Positions 10,250 to 25,718 of a stretch of 42,202 bases of DNA are shown piece after piece. The stretch covers positions 74,685 to 116,886 of the forward strand of contig KV425616.1 in assembly GCA_001632425.1 (NCBI GenBank), read 5' to 3'. The notes beneath the pieces were generated by a model, which worked only from the letters and a program-made list of their open reading frames with translations, did not search any database and was not told the origin of the DNA. The position numbers were made by a program, and so were the translations under genes. Positions within the stretch are counted from its first letter, which is position 1, and each line of letters starts with the position of its first letter. Source of the DNA: Neolentinus lepideus HHB14362 ss-1 (Eukaryota; Basidiomycota; Agaricomycetes; Gloeophyllales; Gloeophyllaceae).

Positions 10250-11944
10250 ATGAGCTCGACGTACCCGACGATCGATTCTTCGCCTGTACATCCACGGATA
10301 ATATCGAGCTGCCCGCAATGCAACACGCAGGTCGAGTTTCTAGTGCCGATGCCCCCGCCGCGACCGGCGTCCATTCTTAATATCCGATGTCACAAGTGTA
10401 GGTCGATATTTAACCACGCGTTCTACCCTACGCAGCTACCGAATGTGGTTTCGGCGACGCCTAGTGCGTCGGGATCGCAGAGTTTCTTCTCTGGCAACGG
10501 GAGGAAAGGGAGGAAGATTGGGACGCAGGACAAGCCGCTGGAGACGCGGTATTATGAGATTCTAAGCGTGCCGGTGGACGCGACTACAGATGATATCAAG
10601 AAGGCGTATCGTATGTGCCGGGTTCACCGTCACCTAATACTCTGCGGGCTGCTGGCTGATCGCGTGCAGGACGGCTTGCCATCAAGCTGCACCCGGACAA
10701 GAACCCCAACGACCCCGAGGCGGAGGAGCGGTTCAAGGAGCTGGCGATTGCGTACCAGACGCTGTCGGATCCGCAGCTGCGGAAGAAGTACAATGAGTTT
10801 GGACCGAAAGAGAGCGCGCCGGAGGGCGGATATGTTGACCCGGAGGAGATCTTTGGGTCGATATTTGGGGGGGAGCGGTTCGTGCCGATTATTGGGCATA
10901 TTAGTTTGGCGCGGGATATGAAGGCGGCGATGCAGGAGGCGGATGAGGAGCAGGAGGCGCCGCAGGTGGAGCGGGATGCGAAGGGGCGGCCGGTGGTGAG
11001 CCCTGAGGAGAAAGCGAAGAAGGAGGAGAAGGCACGGAAGGACGCTGCTGAGGTGGGTGGATCTCTTGGTGTTTATATGGTGTGTACGAGAGTGACTGGT
11101 GTAGAAAGCGGAGGCGCGGAAGGAACGGGTGGATAAGCTAGTTGAGAATTTGGAGAGGAAGTTGGGTATTTTTACGGAGTCTGCGACAGGCCCGGGTGAT
11201 CGGGATGTGATGCGGAGTTGGAGGGAGATTTGCGCGCTCGAGGCTGAGTGAGTGTTTCTTGCCCTCGTATATCTGTCGCGTCTGACATCTTTCAGGGACT
11301 TGAAACGAGAGTCCTACGGTGCAGAACTTCTAAATGCTATAGGGTTCGTGTACGTCTCAAAAGCGAAAGCACACATGGCCACGAACCAGACGTTCATGGG
11401 TGTCGGGGGATGGCTACATAACGTGCAAGGCAAATACCATGTGTTCAGCGAGACGTGCGTATTCGTTAGCATACTTTAGATTGGTTGTTCTCATTTATCG
11501 GGACGTCAGGGTGTCGACATTGCGCTCCGCAATCGAACTCAAAACCGTATTCGATCAACTTGCGGCTGCCGAGAAGGCGGGCAATCTCAGTCCAGAGGAG
11601 AAGAAGAGGTTAGAAGAGCAAGCAGCTGAGAAGGGTCTTCAGGCTCTGTTCAAGGTACGCCTGCTCTCTTCTTCTTGATAATAATACGCCTTGTAATTAC
11701 ATGCTCATAGGGAGCTAAACTCGAAATCGAGTCTGTCCTGCGCGAGACCTGCGAGCGCGTCCTCACCGACCCCTCGATACCCCGATCCAAAGCGGAGCTG
11801 CGCGCAGTCGCTTTGCAGGTCCTCGGAGAAGCGTACTTGAACGTGAGGAAGGAGGGTGAGGATGGGAGGGAAGAGAGCGAGTATGTGAAGGTGGAGACGA
11901 AGCAGAGTAGGGAGAAGGATTATTATCGGGCGCAGCAGCGGTAG
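10250..11944 (+). CDS. J-domain co-chaperone, Caj1/Djp1 type, with zinc-ribbon-like N-terminus
   Basis: Six exons (10250-10610, 10670-11052, 11105-11247, 11296-11454, 11510-11654, 11711-11944) give 474 aa. The J domain spans about residues 99-165, with YYEILSVP, then [13 protein letters not shown] (the HPD triad, His128-Asp130, that stimulates Hsp70) and [14 protein letters not shown]. It is followed by a charged coiled-coil-like region ([13 protein letters not shown]) and the DnaJ-X region ([12 protein letters not shown], then the [18 protein letters not shown] segment), as in yeast Caj1 and Djp1. The N-terminal 90 residues are unusual: C21-x2-C24 and C47-x2-C50 form a ribbon-like pair before the J domain. 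Caj1/Djp1 proteins act with cytosolic Hsp70, Djp1 in peroxisomal and mitochondrial import. Which role applies here is unknown. Confidence 0.92.
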
Positions 11945-12702
11945 TGGGTTCATGGAGTCGAGTGTGGGTGTGAAGGTGTGGAATCTCGGTGTAGCATAGT
12001 TTTTTCTAGTCTATTACCAGCAGTTTGTAACTATAGCATTGGTGCTTGGTCGGTTGGGTGGATTGATTGATATGGTACGGAGGATCTAGGTGCCTTAACG
12101 AATTCTCCTTCCACCTTGACTTGCCGGCAACGACGCGACGATATCCGTGGCTACGGAATAACCCGGCGCATTTGTGCGTTGAATTTTACCACGATGGCTC
12201 GATCGGACACTTGCTGTTAGCTTTGATGATACCGCGGCTGGATTTCGTGCAGGAGTGCGTCTACGGTCTATTTGACAACTGTACGAGTTCAAAAGGTTAA
12301 TTTCTTTAGAATACAACAAAGCTTGGATGCCGATACGCGGGACACTTTTGTAGACTTCCTGAGGTGCCAGTGACCTGTCCTCTTTGCTATAGATGCGCTT
12401 TCGTTGGGCTGGGAAGCAGTGCACAATGCCGTCTTTTCGGCGCTGTCTTCAATGCAGCGACGACCACCTATATGCACATTGCATGCAAGGCGGGTCACGA
12501 CTAAGAATATGTAGCACGCGCTTCTCGTGACACGGGAAGACTAACTTTAGGTGCTTCCGGCACGTGTTTGAGGAATACATCATAGCTGGGTGAGCGGTGA
12601 TAGTCTCATCATCCTACTATCTTCTGATCTAAGCGTAGCTGATTCGGCCTTTGAGCTGCCCAGTGTGAAGGCCTTCAGAGCGACGCTGTAAGTGCATGAA
12701 AT
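11945..12702. other. No gene recognised
   Basis: Downstream of the J-protein gene. Several short frames exist on both strands; none resembles a protein family. The final 100 bases precede the ATG of the helicase relic. Confidence 0.5.
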
Positions 12703-15430
<2,728 letters not shown>

Positions 15431-15709
15431 GTGCTGCTGAAATCTATCCAGTGCGTATTTGGAGGGTACAAAAATAGGAAGTATTGTAACTGGGGCTATG
15501 CCAGGTGCTCCGACAGATGCAGTGATTTCTGGTATCACGATTATTTGACTATCAGGCGCAGAGCGCAATCAGCAGATCGACAATCTTGGTCACAGAGACT
15601 TGTTAGAAAGTTCACGAGAACTGGAATGCTGTATCTCTCTCCAGCAATAGCGTGCTTCTCCCTGATCAGCCCACATCCTATGCGAAACACACTAAATATC
15701 TTGCTATAG

Positions 15710-16100
15710 ATGGGACGAGCTGAAGATAGCTGGATTCGGAAGTCTATTCCATCATGACCAGCGGGAGCATTGGTCAAAAGAGCCCAGATTCTTCATCTGG
15801 TCCCCAGTCACTGTTGCATTTCTCATGGACTTTTGGGAGACATTATGCCATCCATTTCCTCCTCTGTCACTGCTGTCCGGTATATCAGGCCGTTATAGCA
15901 ATATTGAATCCAGGCGCTTGGGACTAACAAAATGCTTGTTTCTTGCAGTCATTTCCTTTAGCTGTTTGGGCCTCTGTGCACTATTCTGTCCCGGCTTATC
16001 TTGCATCGTGTCGATCACGCCGACGCTAATCCGGTACACCGTCACTACTGGGTTCATTGCAATGTCACTCATCATGCTGCTTTTGCATCCCATATAATAC
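15710..16100 (+). pseudogene. DUF6534-like membrane protein fragment
   Basis: An open frame contains VTVAFLMDFWETLCHPF, followed after a gap by TPTLIRYTVTTGFIAMSL. These resemble the internal hydrophobic helix and the conserved LI-x-YT-x-x-TG segment of the two DUF6534 genes in this window (19479-21325 and 29363-31187). No N-terminus with the LYG motif and no terminal LN-x-R exon are found. I read it as a truncated relic; it could instead be a chance hydrophobic frame. Confidence 0.3.
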
Positions 16101-16852
16101 CGAAGTGCAGATACTATATCGTTGGGTTTATGAAACCTTAGATATTACCTAGATATTACCTGCAGTTTCTGAGCTTGTGAAAAATTATGCACTAATAAGC
16201 CGCCTGTAGGCTGTGAGTCTGCCAAGGACCTTCGTCATCAGTGCCATCGAGGCGAGTATCAACTTTCCGTTTCCACGCAATATAGCTCACACTGGGGATC
16301 CTTGAATTCCAGCAGACATGATATGCATGCTTGGGGTGCAAACAAGAACTCGTATTCAGCAATGGATCCATAGCCTCAAATTCCTCCAATCACTCCGGGG
16401 ACTATGCAAAAATCGCTCAGACAATATGGTCAGGACGATGCTAAGGAACCACACATCATCCATGACCAACTGAGTAATAAACTGCGGCGACACTAAATCG
16501 TGTCATCCCGTTCACTAACGTTATAGACATAGTCCTTGATAGGTGTACACTCAGACGACAGAGTCTATATAGCTTTGAGGATTATATCTTACGACTAACA
16601 TCAAACGAGATCGGGGATCAGCTAGGGCCCGTGGTTCCGCATATGCATGCGTTGACGCTCATATGAGGGGGCTCACAAAATTTTGTGTAGCAGAGTCCAT
16701 CCTCCGACGGCAGTCACCGCTATCAGGAAAATTCGTTTCTCGCCGATTAATCCGTAGATGTCTCGGACGGTACCTATCCAGAGTCTGATACCTCGGATGG
16801 ACCTGCTCAACCCGCATGTTAATTCAGCTACTCCAATCTTTAATAGAATGCA
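16101..16852. other. No gene recognised
   Basis: Between the DUF6534-like fragment and the 3' end of the minus-strand dehydrogenase. Only short unremarkable frames. Confidence 0.5.
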
Positions 16853-18125
16853 TTACCGCCTCGCGAATTGAATGCGTGCCTCAATCGTGCCATATACGCC
16901 TTCGCGCAACTCCTCCTTTTCCAAACGTAGGACTGGACCATCGTCAGGAAGAAGCAGCGTGCAGCCGTTGTTCTTCCAATCTGTATCTGTTGCGGCATAG
17001 AAGACAGCCTCTGCGACTCGGGTAACTGGCGTCTTGGGTAACCCGGCTAAGACGACTTTCGTCGGTGTACCGATGAGTGCGGTATCTGCGCCATCAAGAG
17101 TAAATATAAAGGAAAAACGAACTAACAGAGTCATGAGAGTACACTCACCAACGAACCATGGATGAATAGAAAGTATTCGGATACCATCAGCCTCCGACGT
17201 CGCTGATAGAGACCGCATGAATCCTAGAGTACCATGTTTGGCGGCACTGTACAGTGGCGCCCCAGGTATTGCTTGCCATGACGCTAGCCACGGCAGTTGA
17301 ATTATCTATTAGACATATCCCGATAATATTAAGATTAGCTTACACATAGATGCCATGAGCACAATAGACTTCGGATGGCTTTCCCTTGGTGTTCTTTTTT
17401 TCAGGTAGTGAAGTGCAAGATGAGTCGCTTGTTATAGAATTGATATGCACTCGTCACACCAGAGGTCACGAAGCTTACTGTTGATCACGGCGATGAAGTT
17501 GATCTCTATCGTTCTTAAATTCGGCTTCTGGGGGAGAGCATTCGCGAGGACGACAGTCTCAAACGGTCTCCCCGCTTCGCCAACTCCGGCCATGGGAACC
17601 TACAGGAAAGTGTTATAGCTATTATTTCGACCATCCAATCCAGATGCTTACCACAATATCGATGGAACCGTAACTTTGGATAGCGAACTCAAATAGAGAG
17701 ACGAGGTCGGACCATTCAAGGACGTTGCAGGGCCGAAATACGGCGTGCCTTGCCAAACAGGGAGAACGTACGTCAGTAAGGAGCGTGTATGACTGTAGCC
17801 GAAACATACCCCCCATATTTATGGATGGTAGCAACTACATCGGCACCACCCTTGACATCTCGGTCGCCGATGACGACCTTTGCGCTGTGAAGGATTGTAG
17901 AGTCAGAAGCGATGCTTGAAGAGGGCTTGGATCCCAGGGATACCCATGTTGTGCAAACAAGAGCGAAACTTCTTTCCCGATGCCGTTGGCACCTCCTGAC
18001 CAATGCGGTTCCTCGTCAATACCAACTAAACCGTTGCTCGGGCATGGCGCACCTGTAATCAGAAGTACTCTGTCTTTAGAGGAGTTCGCAAACTCGAGAA
18101 GCTGCTCGTCGGTTATTGTGGTCAT
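16853..18125 (-). CDS. Short-chain dehydrogenase/reductase (SDR)
   Basis: Eight exons read leftwards (18125-18053, 17995-17944, 17884-17810, 17748-17652, 17599-17479, 17427-17344, 17283-17149, 17085-16853) give 289 aa with every phase closing. Classical SDR features: LLITGGANGIG cofactor loop at about residues 22-31, AKVVIGDRD for the second strand, the active-site Ser at about 166 (LMASMSS), and the Tyr179-x3-Lys183 pair in PLYSAAKHG. HPWFVDTALIG follows, where SDRs carry PG-x-V-x-T. The usual NNAG motif is PMAG, so the Asn is replaced. NAD(P)-dependent oxidoreductase, probably cytosolic, resembling fungal 15-hydroxyprostaglandin-dehydrogenase-like SDRs; its substrate is not predictable. It is not clustered with other metabolic genes. 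Confidence 0.9.
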
Positions 18126-19478
18126 CGCTGGAGCTCGTCACAGGCAGTGGAGCTTGCAGATTCACCGAGGGAGTTTCGACGGGATGACGCGGTGTTACCC
18201 GAGTTGCTAGTTAATTATGGGTGTCCTTACATAGAACATATGAAGTCTGGATAGGTCCACGACTATCCTGGGGACGTTCGATACTAGAAATCTATTCGAT
18301 TGCACGTCAAGATTGCTGGATTGCCGCCGTGTAAGTTCGCTTGCTAATCCTGCTGTGCAGCGGCAGATCAAACTTTGCATCATGTGCATTGTGATTCGCT
18401 ACTCATTAAGACTTCACGCACCGCATTTTGTTCAATTCAAAAGAGCGATGAAACAACATTAATATTGATGAATGCCAGTGAAACACTATGCGTTGCAGAC
18501 AAGTTGTAAAAGCAAACATAAGACTTGGATGAACGACGGAGCAGCCTGAGAACTTGGCGCTTCTCTTCGAGTACTCGGCATACAAATTGAAACCCGAAGA
18601 CTCGGAAATGTCTGGCATATAACCGCTTACAATCCCCCATTCACATTCCGCGACTCGCCATTAAATATTCCTACTAGCAACTAGTGCAATCTCAATTATG
18701 CTTTGCCCTGAGGACTGTTACTGGGAGACTGAATTTAAAAAGCGAGCCCTATAGGCAGCTCGAATGCCAACGCTTGACCTCCGAGTCGCTAGACCGACTT
18801 GGAATACGTGTGCCTGAGCACAGGCATATCATCGTGAGTCTGACAGCTCAATCCGTCCTGATCGTGAAGTTAACTTCCCGCAAAGGTTCCTGGTATTACC
18901 CTGAAGGCTGAAATGCTCTCGGAGTCACAATCTAACCGGCTTGATGCATGATGTCCAACCGATGTCTGAAATTCGCCCTAAAAGTGCAGGTCGGCGTCTT
19001 TCTTGGCTCTGCTCTACATTCTTGTCCTAGTCCTCCACATTATAGGTTAGTCAGCAAATCATATTTCCGCACTGGCGTTGTCTCCGGTAGTCTCTGACAA
19101 TCAGCAAGGCTATGGCGTCAAGCAGTCGTATCAGCGGTCCTTGCCTTCTGTCCTAAGATCATCCTCGATTCCTATGATTCGATTTGACAGAATATGGGAG
19201 TGGTCTGGACCACATTGAGATTTCATGCTATCTTTCATGAAGGACACCATCCGTATCAAATGAATCAGCTGGTGTCACATTGCCAAAAGGCACATTCTTA
19301 GAACAGGGTCTCGATATCGACATGAGATATCCTGATGCGCTCGTAACATCTCCACAGACCTCAGATCACTGGCATTACTCACCAGCAAACTATAACGCTG
19401 GAATTGAGAGACACTTGACTCCAGAGACTCCTCTCCTTCACACAGACGTTTCTGTTATCTGCTTCTCGCACCCATAGA
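18126..19478. other. No gene recognised (1.35 kb)
   Basis: This is the upstream region of both the minus-strand SDR and the plus-strand DUF6534 gene, so it holds two divergent promoters. Short frames here do not show domains or splice structure. Confidence 0.5.
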
Positions 19479-21325
19479 ATGTCTTCGACTCTCGACCTCT
19501 TGCTCGGCGCCCCGTTTGTAGGAACAATTGTGTCTGGAATGTAGGTGTCATTGGTTCCGTTCGTGTAACAACTGCTCACGAAAACGGCCATGCAGCCTTT
19601 ACGGCATCATGTGCGGTCAAGTTCTAAGATATTACAGCGCGTATCCCGACGACAGACCTTTACTGAAATGGATGGTGGGTTTGCGGGGTCTGCATGGAAG
19701 ATGTGGCAGTCACTCATTGACACTGTAGGTGGCTATAGTGTTTGCTGTATGTTGACTTATACTGCATATGAGCACACTGTAATTGACATACACCGTGTCC
19801 AGGGGGATACTATGGGGCAGTGCTTGGCCGGCCATGCCCAGTGGTATTATCTCATAAATAAGTGCGGTCACGGGCTTTGTCTCCACAATATCTGGTCATT
19901 TGTCTTTCTGCACCGCTCATCTTCCGAGGACTGACCTTGCTAATATTAGGAGTGACACGGTGGGTCGCTCAGCTTGACCCATGGAATATAATGATGCTTA
20001 CTATGTCTTCTGTATTATCGCAGGGGACAGCCATACCACAGGTAAAGGGCACAGCCAGCTCCCAAATCGCATGAGAATTCTTATTTCGCAATAAACAGCA
20101 AATCTGCAGCTATATTTCCAAGGCGTGAGTCACATAGTCACTATTCTTGTCGTGCTCATTCATTCCCGATGCCAAGCTTCTTCATAATGAGGATCTGGAG
20201 ATGTGTGTATCAAGCTCCTCTCGGTTGTCCTTGTTTTATCGGTTCGTTAACCGATTATAGTTCGTGGAAATAAGGCAGCATTGGCCCTAGTCAGCCCTAC
20301 CCAACTATTTCAGAGTGATATGTTCTGACTCATATGCGCTGATGTAGTTTGTACCTGCTGCGATCGGTCTCGGTAAGCATAATGAGCATACTTTCTATTG
20401 TGACCTCAAACTCATATATACTGTGTATTGTATCGTCGCAGTCAGCTTCTTCCGTAAGACACACATTCCCATGTAGAAGCAAGCCTAACAGCAACATCAC
20501 TCAGTCTATCTAAGACCAGTGTGAGTACTGTTCATTTTCAGTGGTCATGACTACGCTCATTCCATTTAAATTAGGTTTAAGTATCCAGAGTTCGGACTCT
20601 ACAGTCCAGATTCGCCCCACTATCCGGCTGTACAAGTACGTACTGTGTCCCCCGTGCGGTAATCACCCACAACCTGTAACTGTTCTTCTTCAGAAATTAC
20701 TGATGCTATCAGCCGCGAGTGCTCTCCTCACCGACGTCGGTATCACCATTGGCATGTGTTATCTTTTACATGTCGCCAGAAAGGAAGGCATTCCATCCTC
20801 GAGGTCATGGTTGGTATCATACGAGTATTGCACATGTAACGTGAATATCTCACTCATCTATCAGGTCGATAATGACAGTGTTAATCACCTACACTCTCGC
20901 CACTGGACTCTTAGCCATGTCGGTGCTGCAACCATGTTTGCAATCAGTACTGTACTAATGTATTCTCAGGATATGTGAAGCGCTGCTTATTGCAACGGTT
21001 TGTACTTTTGAAGGATACTTGGAAGTAGCTGCTGACGGTCGTTTCCATCCCCTAGTTCATAGCCTTACCAAGAACTTTCGTTTTCGATGCCGTCTTTTAC
21101 ATTCTGGGCCAAGGCGAGTACGAATGTTTTGCATTGTGCACTTTGCGCTCATGGCAAGACACTTCTGAATTTAGTTGACGTGAACTGCATGCTTGCTGCG
21201 TAAGTCCTAGTCCTTGCACCTATCATGGCGTACGAGCCCGATCATGTCTCTTCAGCCTTAACCTTCGTGAAGCACTTCGAGGGCGCTTCAATAGCACAGC
21301 AACAGTTCGGTTCGCATCAAGCTAA
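19479..21325 (+). CDS. DUF6534-type multipass membrane protein, copy A
   Basis: Basidiomycete protein family of unknown function with about seven membrane helices. Exons I can fix: 19479-19540 (MSSTLDLLLGAPFVG), 19596-19674 (LYGIMCGQVLRYYSAYPDD), 19729-19746 (VAIVFA) and 19803-19894 (HAQWYYLINKCGHG). Later segments are AASALLTDVGITIGMCYLL near 20710-20770, MTVLITYTLATGLLAMSV near 20870-20930, VNCMLAA before a gtaagt at about 21200, and a final exon LNLREALRGRF ending at TAA 21323-21325. The order and motifs match the family. The exon after 19894 is doubtful: read like copy B it meets a TGA, so either a shorter exon is used or the gene is damaged. Expression and function are unknown; I would treat the middle of the model as unresolved. 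Confidence 0.6.
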
Positions 21326-23305
21326 GACACCCTTGATGAGGGATTCGAAGAATTGCCGTACTCAGGAGTCGTGGTATTTGAGTTTTCGAAAAGGATATTT
21401 ATCTGCTTCTTGACTTCTACATGCAACCACCCTTCGACAGTTTTGTGCGTTGTCGTTTACCATTGTTTTTGGCATCTATTATGTCTACTCGAAAGGCCAC
21501 ACCATCTTAGCAGGCCACGTCCAGCGGAACAGAGCTTGCTTGACTTTGTCGGACCCATTCGGCATCCGCTCTCAGTTTGCACTCTGATATATTGTCGGGC
21601 CTCCTCATCGCCATGCACAAGACTGACTCTCATCCATACGATTGATATGCGAATGACTTGCCAAACAGGCCTAAAGGCGTGCAAAATACTGCCAACCGAA
21701 GTGAATCCAGAGAAAGAGGCTTCGGGACAGAATAACCATTGTTCAATCAAGTCTCGATTCTAGCCCGATAGACACTTCAAATGAATGCTTCCTGAGTAGC
21801 AAAAAAGGAGCGAGGGAACGCAAACATCTGACCAAATAGGACTGTGAGGACTTGCTTCAGCAAACCGAGGCCGACGATAGACACTGCCGACAATACGTCC
21901 TCAGCCGAGTAACTGCCCATGTCCATGATATTGCCTCGCCTTGCAAAGATTTCTATCGAAACCCACGGTCGTCTGAACGTCCACATGTCAAAGCGCACAG
22001 GTCTGTGCTATGTCAGCGCCCATTAATTTTTCTATCATTGAGTCGTAGACGTTAGCAGGGTACGTTATGGAAGACGTATCCCGAGTACACACTGGGTAAG
22101 TCGAGCTGTCCATTTCTCTCAGGACATGGGCAGAAAGGGTTTTGCTGTAGTTGATTAGCTAGGATATCAAAGGGGACGGAGGAAGAGGAAGTGCTGAAGA
22201 AAGCACGTCTTAACAGTTCCGTTGAAAGAATGAGATACCTTAACTCCCTTGCAATTATGATTTGCATTGCCGTGCTTGTCCATGCATCTCCTATGCTATG
22301 TCCTGTTCAGCTCTCCTCGGAAATGCGCCTTAGTGTTGGCCTGCTCTATAGGCACTAAATAGCAATATGTAATTGCGCGGTATTGCTCTCGAGTCCGCCT
22401 ACTGTCACCAGGAAGGCGTTCTAACCAACTGCGAACCTCATTTTGGCAATTAGGTCTGCGAAATCGAAAGGGTGAAGGGGGGATGAAAGGTCCGCTACCT
22501 GTTGACGTATGAGCAATAGTTCACCGTATACAATATCACAGTGACTCCCGTAATAACCACATATGCCATCGTCGATACAGGTAAGGTCGACATTGTCAAT
22601 GTCGCGACTCACCGCTCTTCAACAATACAGACCACTTTTGAGCAGGGTCCTCGCACAGGGCATCTGCACCTCGGTATATTCATCACACGAATCACCCCCT
22701 AGTTGGGCCAGCGGCATGAAACGGCCGCACCCCGATGTTATCTCTGAAGCCAGAGTGTATATTTTGCACCTACCGTCGTCTAACCAGGCAACATCGAACA
22801 TCGCTACAATCAGACGGAACGTCGCCAAGACGGTCCACAGCATTCAGACTGCGTTGATATAGAAATTTTCTATGATATGGTCTGCTCCGATGAACGATTA
22901 ATTTGTGTCTGTCCGGTCTCCACTCGGACCGCTCATAGTTCCGTCAAGGGTCTGAACTCTTCAGTAGCTGATCTCCGAAACTGAAGCTTACATCTGACGT
23001 GGCTGTACGTTCATATCTGATGCATTATGGTTCATTTTCCAGGCTTCCAAATAAATGAACGGAGAGAAAGGGTCAGCATCAGCCGGTTCAAGCACAAGGC
23101 GGGCAACATACTAACTTAGGAAGGTATGCAGTTAGATAGCGCTAAGCTGGCTTTAAGCATACAATTAACCCCACTAGGTCACCTATCTATGGCGATTCGT
23201 AAAACGAACCACGTGAAACAAACAACAAACAACACATTATCTTCCTAATGTTGTATATAGACTCGCCTATGCTGTATCGCCGATATGTACATGACATGGC
23301 TTCTA
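21326..23305. other. Sparse region, no confident gene
   Basis: About 2 kb. Apart from a possible minus-strand membrane-protein remnant (22060-22862, listed separately) I see only short frames. It separates DUF6534 copy A from the 3' end of the tyrosyl-tRNA synthetase gene. Confidence 0.5.
22060..22862 (-). pseudogene. Unresolved membrane-protein remnant
   Basis: Reading leftwards there are two convincing hydrophobic segments with helix-capping charges: VLATFRLIVAMFDVAWL (about 22830-22780) and, after gtgagt-like splice sequence, MAYVVITGVTVILYTVNY (about 22567-22514), then AMQIIIARELR near 22260. This resembles the fragmentary exon pattern of multipass fungal membrane proteins (DUF6533/DUF6534 type), but I could not build a continuous model, so it is either degenerate or misread. 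Confidence 0.25.
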
Positions 23306-24934
23306 TCATGGAGCGGAAGGTTCTGCCGGCGCCTCCTCTGGCGTCGCCTCGCTAGGTGCAGACTCTAGTGGTATCGCATTCTTTCCTTTGCCAGGCGGCG
23401 GTGGATGGTAAACCTTGGCCTATCAAAACCGTCGACAACATGTTCTAGATGTCACAAAACTAAGTTCCACACCTTCTTCTTTTTCTCCGGTTTCGCATTC
23501 GGATCCGGGTAAGCCAGCTTCTCAATCTTCTGCCACTCCTCGTTCGCCTCGAATGCTTTGCGAATGGGGTCGAGGAGGCTGTTAATTGCGTCTCGCACCG
23601 CGACCTTGAGGTCGCCGGGGTGCAGATTCTTCTCAGCGAAGTCTTTCTCCATCTCATCGTAGGATTTGTAATGTGATGGCCCGCCGAATTTGGTATCCCT
23701 CTGGATCGTAAAGACCGCTCCTTCTGGTGCGTCATCGGTGATGAACGGCTTCGGCTCCCCGAGTGACACAGAGCCCTCCTCCGGGTCGGCGACGGTCTTA
23801 CTCTTGAGCCGCTCCAGGCGCAGTTCACTGATGGGGATCAAGACAGCCTTAGCAAACGCGAGCAGGCCGTTTTCGGTCACGTTGCCTTCCTCGCAGAACG
23901 CCTTTTTGATCTTACTCTTGACGACATCGGGTGAGTCGAGGAAGTCGATCTTGGAGTTGGGATCCGAAGAGGACATTTTGCCGCCTGCGAGGCCGGGGAC
24001 CATTGGATTCATCAGATGAGCACGTTTAGCGTACCCGAGCTTGGGGAGGTATTCCTCCGCGAAGACGAAGATCTTGCGCTGGATGGGATTTAGTCTCATG
24101 TTTCGATAGTCGTGAGTGTGTATGGATTCACCTGATCGACACCGCCGAACTGGAAGTCACACCCGAGATACTGCTCGTCTAGAGCTTGTAATCCGGGGTA
24201 CAACAAACCGCTGAGGAACGCATTTTCAACCTGCTTTACAACCTCTGCGCCAGCCTTCTTTGCGTCGTGCTCGGTCACAATGGAGCAAAGCTTGTAGTTG
24301 TCCATGTTGTATTCCTTCGTGAGCTGGTAGGATGACCCTTCGATAAATCGGAGCTTCGATGTCGGAATTCCTAGTGACTTGAAGACGGTGGTGAGGATGT
24401 ACTCATAGTATTTCGTCCGGTAACCGACAAGTTCGAGAGGGGCCTTTAGGTTGTCTAGGAAGGCATGGACGTCTTCGAGAGGATTGGCACGTGAGTCACC
24501 GAACAGGAAAAGGCTGCTCACCTGCAAAAAGAATTGTAACCTATGTTGAGGATATACGGAAAGTATAGGTGAAAGAAAGCAGGATTCTAGAATTAGCAAG
24601 GGTGGGCGGAAAAGGTAATAGACGTACCTCTACTCCCGCACGCAAGAAATCAGCAATCTTTGTCAAAGGCACGAAATATCCGATATGAGCTATACCACCG
24701 CTCAGCCGATAGTCGCAGCAGTAATAACAGATCACAACATACGCCTGCCGGTAGGAGCGGTACCTGCAAAGTCTGAGCAACATCTATACGACCAAAAGTA
24801 GTCCGCGCACCCCAGTAGCATTTCGGATTCTGCCCCTGTTCAAGCAACGCCTTGATTGCCTCGCCTCCCAAAACTTCCTGCAGTCTTCGTGTAATGAGAT
24901 CGAACCTTTCTGCTGGTGAGTTTACGCCTGCCAT
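23306..24934 (-). CDS. TYS1: Cytoplasmic tyrosyl-tRNA synthetase
   Basis: Class I aminoacyl-tRNA synthetase that charges tRNA-Tyr. Exons (leftwards) 24934-24811, 24763-24743, 24689-24628, 24521-24132, 24078-23473 and 23419-23306 give 438 aa. The ATP-binding signature is GTAPTGRPHIGYF (HIGH equivalent, about residues 42-54), split over a 21-nt exon. [15 protein letters not shown] and QFGGVDQ contact tyrosine and the fold core, and GGKMSSSD is the KMSKS loop (residues 233-237). The last exon encodes a Pro- and Glu-rich tail ([12 protein letters not shown]). The frame carries nine extra residues, GDSRANPLE, before DVHAFLDN, where the family has none; these correspond to a 27-nt GT...AG segment (see findings). 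If that segment is spliced, the protein is 429 aa. It is transcribed divergently from histone H4. Confidence 0.96.
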
Positions 24935-25718
<784 letters not shown>

